A DNA stretch of 64,000 nucleotides from Faecalibacterium sp. I4-1-79 (GCF_023347235.1 NZ_CP094467.1:1736001-1800000); one strand, 5' to 3'; numbered from the stretch's first letter, positions 16,814 to 25,868 are shown. Made by a program: numbers and translations. Notes: generated by a model not told the origin, from the letters alone.

Positions 16814-18133
16814 TTACAGGGCCATATTGCCATGCTTCTTGGGCAGGCGGGCGGCGCGCTTGGTGCTCAGCAGCTCCAGTGCAGCCACAACGCTGGCGCG
16901 CACATTGGCGGCATCGCAGCTCATATCGGCAGCACCGGCAGCCACTGCGCTGGCAGCGCTGCACACCTCTGCAGTGTAGGCAGCAGCCTTGGCCTTGGTG
17001 GCGGCAATGATGTTGTCGGAAGCATCGATCTCGTCCTTGTACAGCACGCTGACAGCGGCGCTGGGCTCCAGTGCGCTGACGGTGCAGCCGGTCACAGCGA
17101 TGCGCAGGTCGGCAGCAGCCAGAGTGGTGTACACAGGGCCCACAGCCTTACCGGCCAGCACAGCCACCTTTGCGGTGGTAGCATCGGCATAGGTAGCGGC
17201 CAGACGGGCAGCCTCGCGGATGCCGCCAGCCACGTCATCAGTAACGCTGGGCACAAAGCCCTCGGTGTCCACGATGGTGACCACAGGCACGCTGAAGGCA
17301 TCGCACAGGCGCACAAAACGGGAAGCCTTGGCTACGCAGTTGTGGCACAGCTGTTTGCCGGTTGCCACAACGCCCACGGCGTTGCCGCCGATGGTTGCAA
17401 ATGCAGTGTAGACAGACTTGCCAAAGCCTGCGTACAGCTCCACAGCGCTGTCCTTATCGATCACAGCGGCAGCAGCCTTTGCGGGCTCGGCACCGGCAGC
17501 CAGAACAGCGGTGGGCTGCTCGAACTCGAAGATCGCCGGGCCGGTCAGGTTATTGGCGGGCAGCAGACCCACGATATGAGCAGCCTTTTCAGCAGCCTCT
17601 GCGGCGTCGGCGGCCACGATGGAAGCTACGCCTGCCTTGGCGGCAGCGGCAGCGCTACCTGCGTCGGCGACCTTATCGCCCTTGGCAGCGGAGGTGAACG
17701 GAGCGGTGAAGAACAGCTCTGCGCCCTCGGCCATGATGCAGACGTCTGCGTTGGCAGCGCTCAGAGCACTGGTGCCACCGCAGACACCCAGAACAACGGC
17801 CACCTGCGGAACAACGCCGGAGACCTTTGCGATCTGTGCATTCAGCTTTGCGCTGGCGGTCAGCACGTCCAGACCCTCGGCCAGCTTTGCGCCTACCGAG
17901 TTATAGAAAGTGACCACCGGGCAGCCGGTCTGTGCAGCCATTTCCAGAACCTTGATGTTCTTTTCAACATCCTTTACGGTGACAGCCTCGCCGTTCTGAT
18001 AAACAGCGTAAGCCTGCTGACCTGCAGCATAGCCGCAGGCAGCGCTCACTGCACCATCAGCAAACAGTGCAGTGTATTCCCCGTCATCGAAGAACTTGGC
18101 GAGGATTTCTCCCTTATTGATCTTTGAAGCCAT
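16814..18133 (-). CDS. acyl-CoA carboxyltransferase (12S/PccB/MmdA-like), short form
   Basis: The crotonase-fold carboxyltransferase ends in KRAARLPKKHGNMAL, the classic terminus of PccB/MmdA proteins. Its C-terminal half has the acyl-CoA/biotin region FSVPVVTIVDTEGFVPS. At 439 residues it is about 70 shorter than usual. The N-terminal half is unusually Ala-rich and diverged; the family's oxyanion Gly-Gly region is represented by GVCGGTSALSAANAD. It is first in the operon behind a strong promoter. Likely acceptors are acetyl-CoA, propionyl-CoA or methylmalonyl-CoA; the sequence alone does not decide. Confidence 0.8.
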   Translation of the reverse strand: MASKINKGEILAKFFDDGEYTALFADGAVSAACGYAAGQQAYAVYQNGEAVTVKDVEKNIKVLEMAAQTGCPVVTFYNSVGAKLAEGLDVLTASAKLNAQIAKVSGVVPQVAVVLGVCGGTSALSAANADVCIMAEGAELFFTAPFTSAAKGDKVADAGSAAAAAKAGVASIVAADAAEAAEKAAHIVGLLPANNLTGPAIFEFEQPTAVLAAGAEPAKAAAAVIDKDSAVELYAGFGKSVYTAFATIGGNAVGVVATGKQLCHNCVAKASRFVRLCDAFSVPVVTIVDTEGFVPSVTDDVAGGIREAARLAATYADATTAKVAVLAGKAVGPVYTTLAAADLRIAVTGCTVSALEPSAAVSVLYKDEIDASDNIIAATKAKAAAYTAEVCSAASAVAAGAADMSCDAANVRASVVAALELLSTKRAARLPKKHGNMAL

Positions 18134-18178
18134 AATTAGACCTCCTGGTTGTCTGTGTGAGCTTTCAAAATTATATTT

Positions 18179-18207
18179 ATTATACAGAAGCTGGCAAAAA
18201 AATGCAA
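18179..18207 (-). promoter_or_regulatory. promoter of the carboxyltransferase operon
   Basis: The minus strand has TTGCAT, a 17-bp spacer and a perfect TATAAT, about 45 nt upstream of the start codon. Confidence 0.8.
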
Positions 18208-18493
18208 GGGATTCTATAAAAATCCATGCGATTCAACATCCATCGCTTATGGAAAGCCAAATTTTTAACGATTCATCGTTTTGCGTGTTTTATCCGGGTA
18301 AATCATCATTTTGCGGATGTAGAAATTTTCCCAGTTTTTTTGGCGAAACTGCACCCGTCTGCTGCGTTTTCTTTCCCGTCTGTTTATGTTACACTATGGT
18401 TACAAAACATAGATTGCCGGGCAATCTGCCAAACTGTACTTATACAGCGCATAAGAACTGCCCGGTAAAAATGAAAAAGAGGTTGAAGCTATC
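18208..18493 (+). other. intergenic region upstream of the GDPD gene
   Basis: No convincing coding sequence was found here; short plus-strand frames lack ribosome binding sites. It must hold the promoter of the plus-strand GDPD gene, but no clear -35/-10 pair was seen. A perfect 8+1+8 dyad (AGATTGCC G GGCAATCT) at 18411-18427, 67 nt upstream of the TTG start, is the only operator-like element. Confidence 0.4.
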
Positions 18494-20425
18494 TTGAAGC
18501 GATTCTCTGCCAAGCTCCGGCAGCAGGAGCAGATCTACCGTTCCCTGCTTTCGCCAAAGGGGCGGGTATTTCTGCTTTTTCTGTTGTTTTATAAGGTACT
18601 GACAAACCTCCTGCTCGTACCGGCGTTGCAGCTGATCTGGGCGCTGACGCTGCGGTTCGCGCCCATCCGCTACCTCAACAACAAGACGGCTTCCCGCATC
18701 TTTGCCTCCCCTGCCATTATCGGGTGTATCGCCGTGCTGGCGGTGCTGGCAGCCTTCTGGAGCCTGTATGAAATCGCCACGATGCTACAGCTGCTGACAC
18801 GGATACGGCACGGGGAACCACTGCGGGCAAGGGCGGTGTTCCGGGACGCCTTTTGTAGCCTTGTGCGGGTGTTTCTGCCGCAGAACATCCCGCTGCTGCT
18901 GTATGGCGTTGCCCTGATCCCGTTGACGAACTTTTTTCTGGCAGCAAACCATCTGACCCAGTTTGCCGTGCCGGAATATCTCTGGGGACTGCTGAAGGCG
19001 CGCGCTGCCAATCGTTTTCTATTTGCTCTGGCAGTGCTTTGTGTGCTGGCACTGCTGCTGGACGGACTGGTAGTGCTACCAAAATTTCTGCTGGAACGCA
19101 AAAGCTTTGGCTGTGCGTTTGTGGAAAGCCTGCGGATTTTGCGCAGCCATACCGGGCAGCTGCTTACACTGGCACTGCGCTGGATGCTGACCGCTGCCGT
19201 GCGCACCGGGCTGATGCTGCTGTGCGGGGCAGCGCTGTTCTATTGCGTTATCCTTGGTGTCGGCTTTGCCAGCACTGCTGCCCTGCTGGCACTCTCCCGC
19301 GCGGCACTGCTGATCGAGCTGCCGTTCCTTTGCCTGCTCATGGACTGTGCCATGACGGCGGCGCAGAGCACCCTTACAGAGGTACTGTACGAAACGACCC
19401 GCCAGCCCGATGCAATACTGCCGACCGTTTCCGGTGCATTCCCTGCCCCGCACCGCGAACAGACGGTACTGGCCGGGATGATGGCCTGCGCCGCGCTGGT
19501 CACCTGCGGCGTGGCGGCGGTATATCTGCTGTTTCCGCAAACGCAGCCGCTGCAAAGCATGCTAGGGCTTGCCGACCCGGTGATCACCTACCACCGGGGT
19601 TATTCCTCCCGTGCGCCGGAAAACACCATGGCTGCCTTCGAGACCGCGTTGGAGCACGGCAGCCCCCGCATTGAGCTGGACGTGCAGATGACTGCTGACG
19701 GCGTAGCCGTGGTGACCCACGACATCAGCCTGCGCCGGTGCACCGGCTACAACGCCAACATCTACGACCTGACCTATGCACAGGTGCAGCAGCTGGATGC
19801 CGGACGCTGGTTCCATCGGCAGTTTACAGGCACCTATATTCCAACGCTGGAAGAGGTTCTGGCGCTGTGCAAGGGTAAGGCAGAGCTGAACATTGAGATC
19901 AAGCCCAGCACCTTTACGCCGACATTGGAGGCCGAGACCGTGCGGCTGATCCACGCATACGATTACGGTGCAGACTGTGTGGTCACCTCCCAAAGCTACG
20001 AGACCCTGTGCAAGGTGAAGGAGCTGGACCCGGACATTACCACAGGGTATATTCTGGCGCTGGGCGTGGGCACCTACTACGACCTGCCTGCAGCGGACTT
20101 TTTCAGCGTAGAGTCCACTTTTATCACCGCCGGTATGGTGCAGCAGATCCATCTGCGCGGCAAGACCATCTCCGCATGGACTGTCAACCGTCAGCAGGAT
20201 GCCGAAAAGCTGTTGCAGCTTGGCGTGGACGACCTGATCACAGACAAGCCTGAAATCATTGCACCGCTGCTGGCACGGGATAAGGCGCTGGATAACCGTC
20301 TGCTCTGGCTGCGGGATCAGCTTCAGGAGCTATTCAACGCGCCGGACGCTGAAGAAGCGATAGATGTAGAGGAGACTATCGAGGACGCCATTGAGGATCC
20401 CGAAGAGGTTTTGGACGAAGCATAA
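18494..20425 (+). CDS. membrane-anchored glycerophosphodiester phosphodiesterase
   Basis: Residues 1-345 form a polytopic membrane domain with about seven or eight hydrophobic helices. Residues 365-605 are a GDPD TIM barrel with HRGYSSRAPENTMAAF (catalytic His, metal-binding Glu), ELDVQMTADGVAVVTHD and LNIEIKP. It should hydrolyse glycerophosphodiesters, possibly lipoteichoic acid or lipid headgroup material, at the membrane. The C-terminus is strongly acidic (Asp/Glu-rich, about 40 residues). The start appears to be TTG with AGAGG upstream; an ATG slightly upstream is out of frame and stops after eight codons. It is monocistronic, followed by a terminator. Confidence 0.88.
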   Translation: MKRFSAKLRQQEQIYRSLLSPKGRVFLLFLLFYKVLTNLLLVPALQLIWALTLRFAPIRYLNNKTASRIFASPAIIGCIAVLAVLAAFWSLYEIATMLQLLTRIRHGEPLRARAVFRDAFCSLVRVFLPQNIPLLLYGVALIPLTNFFLAANHLTQFAVPEYLWGLLKARAANRFLFALAVLCVLALLLDGLVVLPKFLLERKSFGCAFVESLRILRSHTGQLLTLALRWMLTAAVRTGLMLLCGAALFYCVILGVGFASTAALLALSRAALLIELPFLCLLMDCAMTAAQSTLTEVLYETTRQPDAILPTVSGAFPAPHREQTVLAGMMACAALVTCGVAAVYLLFPQTQPLQSMLGLADPVITYHRGYSSRAPENTMAAFETALEHGSPRIELDVQMTADGVAVVTHDISLRRCTGYNANIYDLTYAQVQQLDAGRWFHRQFTGTYIPTLEEVLALCKGKAELNIEIKPSTFTPTLEAETVRLIHAYDYGADCVVTSQSYETLCKVKELDPDITTGYILALGVGTYYDLPAADFFSVESTFITAGMVQQIHLRGKTISAWTVNRQQDAEKLLQLGVDDLITDKPEIIAPLLARDKALDNRLLWLRDQLQELFNAPDAEEAIDVEETIEDAIEDPEEVLDEA

Positions 20426-20432
20426 GAAGATT

Positions 20433-20458
20433 ACCGGGCAGCCTGCGGGCTGCCCGGT
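20433..20458 (+). terminator. terminator of the GDPD gene
   Basis: Perfect 11-bp arms (ACCGGGCAGCC / GGCTGCCCGGT) with a short loop, followed by ATTGCATTTT. Confidence 0.75.
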
Positions 20459-20476
20459 ATTGCATTTTCACAAACA

Positions 20477-20522
20477 AAAAGGAGCCGCAGCACCCTGTTA
20501 CAGGTACTGCGGCTCCCCTTTT
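20477..20522 (-). terminator. terminator of rpsB-tsf
   Basis: The minus strand carries GGAGCCGCAG / CTGCGGCTCC arms flanked by A and T runs. It lies 20 nt after the tsf stop and faces the GDPD terminator. Confidence 0.85.
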
Positions 20523-20541
20523 GTGTCTTTGGAAGTTTAAA

Positions 20542-21465
20542 TTACTTCACCATGCTTGCAACTTCAGATGCGAAGTCGTCAGCACGCTTCTCCAGACCCT
20601 CGCCCTTGACAAAGCGGGCGAACTTGACGATCTTGATCTCGCCGCCCAAGTCCTTAGCAACCTTAGCGGTGTACTGAGCAACGGTCAGGTCGCCGTCCTT
20701 GACGAACTCCTGATCGACCAGGCAGTTCTCCTTGAAGAACTTCTTGATCTTGCCCTGGATCATCTTCTCCTTCACAGCCTCAGGCTTGTTAGCGGTCTTG
20801 GGATCCTGAGCCATCTGAGCCAGCATGATTTCCTTCTCCTTAGCCACGACCTCAGCGGGGACAGAAGCCTCGTCGACGTAGCCGGGGTTAGCAGCAGCGA
20901 CCTGCATGGCGATGTCCTTGCCGTAAGCAACGAACTCGTCCTTTGCATCGATGTCGTTGGTGGTCTCGAAGTTGACCAGAATGCCGTGGGTGCCGCCGCC
21001 GTGGACGTATGCAGAGCAAACGCCCTCGTAACGGGTGAAGCGGCGAACCTTAATGTTCTCCTTGATGACCAGAATCAGGTTCTTCAGAGCCTCGTCAACA
21101 GTCTCGCCAGCCTCAGTCTTGCAAGCCATCAGAGCCTCGACATCAGCGGGGTTCTGCTTCATGATGACCTTGGTAGCCTCCTTGACGAAGTCAACGAACT
21201 TGTCGTTCTTGGCAACGAAGTCGGTCTCAGCGTTGACCTCGATGACAACACCGACCTTGCAGGCGGGGCAGTAGTCAGCGTAGACCATACCCTCGGCAGC
21301 AACGCGGCTTGCCTTCTTGGCGGCGGTAGCCAGACCACGCTCGCGCAGGATCTCGATTGCCTTCTCGAAGTTGCCGTCAGCCTCGGTCAGAGCCTTCTTG
21401 CACTCCATCATGCCGCAGTCGGTCTGCTTGCGCAGTTCCATAACGTCCTTTGCAGAAATAGCCAT
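20542..21465 (-). CDS. tsf: elongation factor Ts
   Basis: EF-Ts exchanges nucleotide on EF-Tu. The 307 residues begin with a UBA-like domain containing ELRKQTDCGMMECKKAL and the TDFVAKN signature near residue 80. Two dimerisation/core repeats follow, and the C-terminal VDQEFVKDGDLTVAQY region is typical. It follows rpsB by 48 nt in the conserved rpsB-tsf pair. Confidence 0.97.
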   Translation of the reverse strand: MAISAKDVMELRKQTDCGMMECKKALTEADGNFEKAIEILRERGLATAAKKASRVAAEGMVYADYCPACKVGVVIEVNAETDFVAKNDKFVDFVKEATKVIMKQNPADVEALMACKTEAGETVDEALKNLILVIKENIKVRRFTRYEGVCSAYVHGGGTHGILVNFETTNDIDAKDEFVAYGKDIAMQVAAANPGYVDEASVPAEVVAKEKEIMLAQMAQDPKTANKPEAVKEKMIQGKIKKFFKENCLVDQEFVKDGDLTVAQYTAKVAKDLGGEIKIVKFARFVKGEGLEKRADDFASEVASMVK

Positions 21466-21513
21466 TTTTGTTTTCTCCCTTACACGTTATTTGTTTGGTT
21501 GCGGAATGGGAAA

Positions 21514-22236
21514 TCAGGCGTTTGCTGCGTCCTCGGCGGGAGCGGCCTCCTGGTTGCCCTGCTTGCCTTCCAGCACAGCGTCAGCCATAGCGCCGGCGAT
21601 CAGCTTGACAGCGCGGATAGCGTCGTCGTTGCCGGGGATCACGTAGTCGATCTCATCGGGGTTGCAGTTGGTATCAACGATAGCAACGATGGGGATGTTC
21701 AGCTTGCGAGCCTCAGCAACAGCGATGCGCTCCTTGTGAGGATCGACGATGAACATAGCCTTCGGCAGGGTCTTCATGTTCTTGACACCGCCCAGGTACT
21801 TGTCCAGCTTCTCCATCTCCAGCTCCAGCTTAGCCACTTCCTTCTTGGGCAGCAGCTCGAAGGTGCCGTTCTCCTTCATCTTAGCCAGCTGATCCATACG
21901 GTCGATACGCTTACGGATGGTGCGGAAGTTGGTCATCATACCGCCCAGCCAACGAGCATTGACGTAGTGCATGCCGCAGCGCAGAGCCTCGTCACGGATG
22001 GACTCCTGAGCCTGCTTCTTGGTGCCAACGAACAGGATGTCGCCGCCCTCAGCTGCAACTTCCTTCACGTAGTTGTAAGCCTCGTCCAGCTTCTTCACGG
22101 TCTTCTGCAGGTCAATGATATAGATACCATTGCGCTCGGTGAAGATGTACTTAGCCATCTTGGGGTTCCAGCGGCGGGTCTGGTGACCGAAGTGCACACC
22201 TGCCTCGAGAAGCTGCTTCATAGAAACGACTGCCAT
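21514..22236 (-). CDS. rpsB: 30S ribosomal protein S2
   Basis: The start at 22236 (GGAGG about 10 nt upstream) gives 240 residues beginning [20 protein letters not shown]. Typical S2 blocks are present: [22 protein letters not shown] and [20 protein letters not shown]. The reading frame continues 47 codons upstream, but this is the 5' leader. Transcribed from the promoter at 22366-22394. Confidence 0.97.
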   Translation of the reverse strand: MAVVSMKQLLEAGVHFGHQTRRWNPKMAKYIFTERNGIYIIDLQKTVKKLDEAYNYVKEVAAEGGDILFVGTKKQAQESIRDEALRCGMHYVNARWLGGMMTNFRTIRKRIDRMDQLAKMKENGTFELLPKKEVAKLELEMEKLDKYLGGVKNMKTLPKAMFIVDPHKERIAVAEARKLNIPIVAIVDTNCNPDEIDYVIPGNDDAIRAVKLIAGAMADAVLEGKQGNQEAAPAEDAANA

Positions 22237-22359
22237 AATAAAATACCTCCAGATATTGTTTTGCCTCCGCACACCGTGATCTGCACGGTACATCGGGTAC
22301 CGGCGGACTGCCCTCAACCCAAAAGGGCACAAAAGGGCATAGTGATGCGTGTGTAATGC
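22237..22359 (-). promoter_or_regulatory. structured rpsB 5' leader, possible ribosomal-protein autoregulatory element
   Basis: The roughly 120-nt leader contains a hairpin with ACCGTG / CACGGT arms nested in a longer CCGC...GCGG pairing, and a separate GCCCTTTT / GAGGGC pairing. Bacterial rpsB leaders are often bound by S2. I do not recognise a named motif. Confidence 0.35.
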
Positions 22360-22365
22360 TTTGTT

Positions 22366-22394
22366 ATAATAGCACAAAAAGAATGCGGTTGCAA
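22366..22394 (-). promoter_or_regulatory. rpsB promoter
   Basis: The minus strand has TTGCAA, a 17-bp spacer and TATTAT. It places the transcript start near 22359 and a leader of about 120 nt before rpsB. Confidence 0.7.
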
Positions 22395-22437
22395 GTGGTT
22401 TTCTCTGTTTTGTATAAAGAAATGCTTACTTTTTCTC

Positions 22438-24375
22438 TTATTTGCCCGTATTCATCCCGCTCAGGCCCGCAACACCCATGCGGTTGAGGGCGTATCCCTT
22501 GCCGAACATCAGGTCGTATTGCAGCATCCAGTGCTCGTTTGTCCAGCGCTGCTGGAACTCCGTGGGCTGCTGGGTGGTGGTGCCGTCTAAGTTCATGGTG
22601 GTGCCGCGAGTACAGCTGCGGCTGGCGACCCGCAGCTGCCGGTTGAGGAACTGGAAGTACAGCGGCTGCTCCAGCCCGAACAGCTCCATCATCACCGGGG
22701 AGATATCGTAGGCGGCAATGGTGCCAAAGTCCACCTGCTGCTGGCTGTAATTCGACCACATCAGCAGCGTGGTCTGGTGCAGGCGGGGGTCGGTGCTGGA
22801 GCCGCTTGCGTAGCCGGTGGTGGTGTAGACATCGTAGTTGGAATCAATGGGGTTATAGTGGTCGCCCCAGAATACCAGAATGACCGGCTCGTCCACCTGA
22901 GAGAAATACGCTGTCAGCTTGCCCAGCATTGCGTCTGCATCCCGGATGCCGGTAGCGAAATCTTCCAGCGCGCCCACAGTGCTGCTCTTGAGCCCCACCG
23001 GATGGGATACAACGTGCACCCGCTCGTCGTCCGGGTAGTTGTCTCTATTATAATTGGTATGGTTCTGCATGGTGACCGCGTGCAGGAAGATGGGCTTATC
23101 AGAGGAAGTGCTCATCTTCTCGTACTGCTGAATGATCTGGTCGGCCATGGAGTCATCGGTCACAAGGCCGCTGGTCCAGTAGTGCTTGCGCACCTTGGTC
23201 ACGCCGTGCATATCCTCCAGACTGATAAAATCGCTGAAGCCGAGGTTGGGGTAGGCCTTATCGCGGCTCCAGTATTTTGCCCAGAAGCAGTGCACCGCAG
23301 CGGTCTGGTAGCCCTTGAGTTTAAGGTAATTGGGCAGGGCGAACATGGGCTTTGTAACGTGCTGCTGGTAGGGCTTGCTGCCGCTGGGCAGAAAAGACAC
23401 CGAGTAGCCGGTCAGAGCTTCAAACTCCACATCACAGGTGCCGCCGCCAAAGCTGGGGCTGTATGCCCTGCCGTAGGCGCTGGTCTGCTGCAAAGCGTGG
23501 AGGTTCTGCGATACATCGGTATCAAAGGTGATGCCATACTGTTCCAGCTCGGAAACATCCCAGTAGGACTCGTCCATCACATAAATAATGGTGGGCTGCT
23601 TTGCCTGCTCTTCCTTGGGGGTAGTAGCGGCATAGCTACCCGCATACATGGGACCGGTAGAAAATTTTTCGCTCTCGGCTGCATTATCCAGAATATCGTC
23701 CACTGCCTGCTCCGAATAGCCCTCAGGCTTGTCGATTTCCAGATTGGTGAGGTTGGTCATAAAACCGGTAAGTACACCGTAGTAGCGGTAGTAACGGTCC
23801 TGCATCCACGCGTCCGGCGTGATGCCCAAAACCTGTGTGACAGCAGGCTGTAAGTAAACGCCAAACACCAGCAGGCATAGCGCCGCTGCCGAAGCACCGG
23901 TACCCGCAAGCCTTGGCAGCCAGCGCTGACGCAGCCGTCCACGGTAAATAAAGAAGCTTGCCACCGTCAGTACCAGCACCAACACAATGGAGACCACCAT
24001 GCTGGTCTGCAGCTTGAGCCCGGCAGCAGAGGCCACACCGGCGGCTTCGGACACCTGCATCAGATCCCACGGCAGAAAGGGCTCGCCCCGCAGCTGCATG
24101 GTATAGAAGTTTACCGCGCAGGGCGCACAGCCCAAAACGGCCATGCCCAGCGTAGCAAGCGGCGGGATGCGCAGCACCCAGTCCAGCAGCTCCCACACCA
24201 GAAACAGCAGCAGCCATGCCAGCAGATACGCCCCGAAATGGGGGAAAATAAAGCTGATAAAGGTATCAGCGGTCAGTGACCCGCGCGCGATCCACTCGCC
24301 CAGCAGCAGTACGATAAAGGAAGCTGCCACCGGGAAGAGCATGCGCAGGGTCAACAGCGGTTTGGATGTTTTCAT
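22438..24375 (-). CDS. LTA synthase family sulfatase-fold membrane protein
   Basis: Five or so transmembrane helices (residues about 10-190) precede an extracellular alkaline phosphatase/sulfatase-fold domain. Visible active-site elements are the metal-binding Glu in MDESYWD, the nucleophile Thr in SFGGGTCDVE and the Asp-His pair in FWGDHYNP, matching LtaS-type glycerol-phosphate transferases. It should add glycerol-phosphate, or a related group, to a lipid or polymer outside the cell. The start at 24375 has AAGGG 9 nt upstream; the in-frame extension lacks a binding site. 645 residues is the usual size. Confidence 0.88.
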   Translation of the reverse strand: MKTSKPLLTLRMLFPVAASFIVLLLGEWIARGSLTADTFISFIFPHFGAYLLAWLLLFLVWELLDWVLRIPPLATLGMAVLGCAPCAVNFYTMQLRGEPFLPWDLMQVSEAAGVASAAGLKLQTSMVVSIVLVLVLTVASFFIYRGRLRQRWLPRLAGTGASAAALCLLVFGVYLQPAVTQVLGITPDAWMQDRYYRYYGVLTGFMTNLTNLEIDKPEGYSEQAVDDILDNAAESEKFSTGPMYAGSYAATTPKEEQAKQPTIIYVMDESYWDVSELEQYGITFDTDVSQNLHALQQTSAYGRAYSPSFGGGTCDVEFEALTGYSVSFLPSGSKPYQQHVTKPMFALPNYLKLKGYQTAAVHCFWAKYWSRDKAYPNLGFSDFISLEDMHGVTKVRKHYWTSGLVTDDSMADQIIQQYEKMSTSSDKPIFLHAVTMQNHTNYNRDNYPDDERVHVVSHPVGLKSSTVGALEDFATGIRDADAMLGKLTAYFSQVDEPVILVFWGDHYNPIDSNYDVYTTTGYASGSSTDPRLHQTTLLMWSNYSQQQVDFGTIAAYDISPVMMELFGLEQPLYFQFLNRQLRVASRSCTRGTTMNLDGTTTQQPTEFQQRWTNEHWMLQYDLMFGKGYALNRMGVAGLSGMNTGK

Positions 24376-24449
24376 AGTTGATATCCCTTTCCACGTCCCG
24401 AACCCTATTTTCAAAGTGGCTGTGCTATTTGCACAAGCCTTTCTTGCCT

Positions 24450-24477
24450 ATTATAGTCACTTTGCCGAAAATGTCCA
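24450..24477 (-). promoter_or_regulatory. promoter of the LTA-synthase-like gene
   Basis: The minus strand has TGGACA, a 16-bp spacer and a perfect TATAAT, about 70 nt upstream of the start. Confidence 0.55.
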
Positions 24478-24530
24478 TTCATGATTTTACAAAAATTACG
24501 GTTTTATTTTTCAAAATATTCCCCTATTTT

Positions 24531-24824
24531 TCACAGACCCAGCTTTGCACGCAGTTGCTGCCAGAAGCCGTGAGGTGCTGCCGGTGCTGCCGGCACGGCG
24601 GTATGCACCAGAATGGCATCCGTGCCGATGGTTTCGATTTCCCGCCATGGGATGGTCAGGCTCTCGTCCCGGCCCAGCAGACCCAGCAGCCGCGGTCTGC
24701 CCAGCAAGATCAGGCATTGCAGCTGCGCCGTTGCGGGGTCCAATTCCAGATCATCCGCGCGGCCAAGACACACTCCCTGTTCCAGCTGAACGACCTCCTT
24801 CTCGCACAATTCCCGGATCGTCAC
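24531..24824 (-). CDS. YlmC/YmxH-type PRC-barrel protein
   Basis: Starting at the GTG at 24824 (AGGGGAG six nt upstream) the product has 97 residues. It matches the small YlmC/YmxH family: an N-terminal LCEKEVVQLEQGVCLGRADDLE, the central LLGRPRLLGLLGRDE and the C-terminal IPWREIETIGTDAILV. Family members are PRC-barrel proteins associated with endospore formation, with no assigned reaction. A longer frame upstream would use an ATG without a ribosome binding site. It is transcribed away from the HAD gene. Confidence 0.75.
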   Translation of the reverse strand: MTIRELCEKEVVQLEQGVCLGRADDLELDPATAQLQCLILLGRPRLLGLLGRDESLTIPWREIETIGTDAILVHTAVPAAPAAPHGFWQQLRAKLGL

Positions 24825-24960
24825 GGCGCTCTCCCCTTTCTGCCACAGCATACGCCAAGGCAGCACTTTCTATGCCAAAGGGGTGGAAAGCACCTGCCCG
24901 GTTGTGGTATACTATGGAAAATATCTGAGAAATATATCCAAAGCAAGCGAGGCAGCAATT

Positions 24961-25575
24961 ATGTATAAAAGCATTATTTTTGATATCGGCGGTGTGCTGG
25001 TGGATTTTGACCCCAAGGCGTACCTTGTAGACCGGCTGTGCAACGCCGAAATGGAGGAAAAGGTCTACGACCTGACCTTTGGCAGCGAAGAATGGCAACT
25101 GCTGGACGCTGGCAAGCTTTCCCGCTATGACGGCAACCAGCGGATGCTGGAGCGTGCCCATGCCGAGGGCTGCGCCTTTGAGGTGCAGGGCGTACTGGAC
25201 GACTGGATGCATATTCTGCGCCCGCGTCTGCGGATGCTGGAACTGGTGCGACGGCTGAAAAACCACGGCTATTGCGTGTATTACCTGAGCAATATTCCGC
25301 AGGACGTGCTGGAATTGCTGACCGAGCGCGGCGTACTGACCCAGTTTGACGGCGGCGTAGCCTCCTGTGAGGTACAGGTGAACAAGCCTGACCCACAGAT
25401 CTACAAGGCTCTGCTGAAGAAATATCAGCTGAAGGCCAGTGAGTGCGTATTTATCGATGACAGGCTGGAAAACGTGCAGGCCGCCTTTGCGCTGGGCTTT
25501 GCCGGTATCCAGATGAAAGACAGCGTAGGCACGCTGATCCGCAGCCTTGCCACCTGTAACGTGACGCTGCGCTGA
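24961..25575 (+). CDS. HAD-superfamily hydrolase (subfamily IA)
   Basis: The 204 residues begin MYKSIIFDIGGVLVDFD, in which the motif I nucleophile Asp is followed by Ile-Gly as in the YihX-type phosphatases. Motif II is the Ser of YYLSNIP, motif III the Lys in VNKPDPQIY, and motif IV the Asp pair in VFIDDRLENV. The substrate cannot be read; relatives act on sugar phosphates or flavin mononucleotide. GAGG lies 9 nt before the ATG. Confidence 0.88.
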   Translation: MYKSIIFDIGGVLVDFDPKAYLVDRLCNAEMEEKVYDLTFGSEEWQLLDAGKLSRYDGNQRMLERAHAEGCAFEVQGVLDDWMHILRPRLRMLELVRRLKNHGYCVYYLSNIPQDVLELLTERGVLTQFDGGVASCEVQVNKPDPQIYKALLKKYQLKASECVFIDDRLENVQAAFALGFAGIQMKDSVGTLIRSLATCNVTLR

Positions 25576-25596
25576 GCATTGATACTGTAAAACGCA

Positions 25597-25635
25597 GCAG
25601 CCCCTGCCGGAGAAGCTTTCTCCGGCAGGGGCTGC
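25597..25635. terminator. bidirectional terminator between HAD and DUF1540 genes
   Basis: Perfect 17-bp arms (GCAGCCCCTGCCGGAGA and its complement) lie between converging genes. Short T runs follow on both strands. Confidence 0.85.
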
Positions 25636-25652
25636 TTTGCGTTGGTGGGAAC

Positions 25653-25811
25653 TTACTTTTCTTCGTAGCTCTGGCAGTAGTGCGGGGTCTCCACCTGCTG
25701 GGTGGTGCAGCTGCACTGCTCCGTCACCTTGATCTGCGGCAGATCACATTTGCAGCCGTCCACATTGTGGCAGCACGCGCAGACATCACAGGTCACGCCG
25801 ATATTTTCCAT
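25653..25811 (-). CDS. DUF1540 small cysteine-rich protein
   Basis: This 52-residue gene is too short for most gene finders. AGAGGTG precedes the ATG by six nt. The product has a Cys-rich pattern typical of DUF1540: CDVCACCHNVDGCKC near the N-terminus, a central IKV, then CSC and a final Cys. Eight or nine cysteines suggest metal binding. It follows the flavodoxin gene by 57 nt on the same strand and precedes a terminator, so the two are probably cotranscribed. Function unknown. Confidence 0.8.
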   Translation of the reverse strand: MENIGVTCDVCACCHNVDGCKCDLPQIKVTEQCSCTTQQVETPHYCQSYEEK

Positions 25812-25868
25812 GCTTATCACCTCTTTGTCCATAGGTTACCCTGTGGAGTAAGGGTTTATACATGGGTT

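Noticed and set aside
16250-18127. 625-codon open frame antisense to the carboxyltransferase operon
   Set aside because: It is Gly/Ser/His-rich because it mirrors Ala-rich coding DNA. No motif supports it.
18072-18497. 141-codon plus-strand frame before the GDPD gene
   Set aside because: It starts inside the carboxyltransferase gene on the other strand, lacks a ribosome binding site and has no family similarity.
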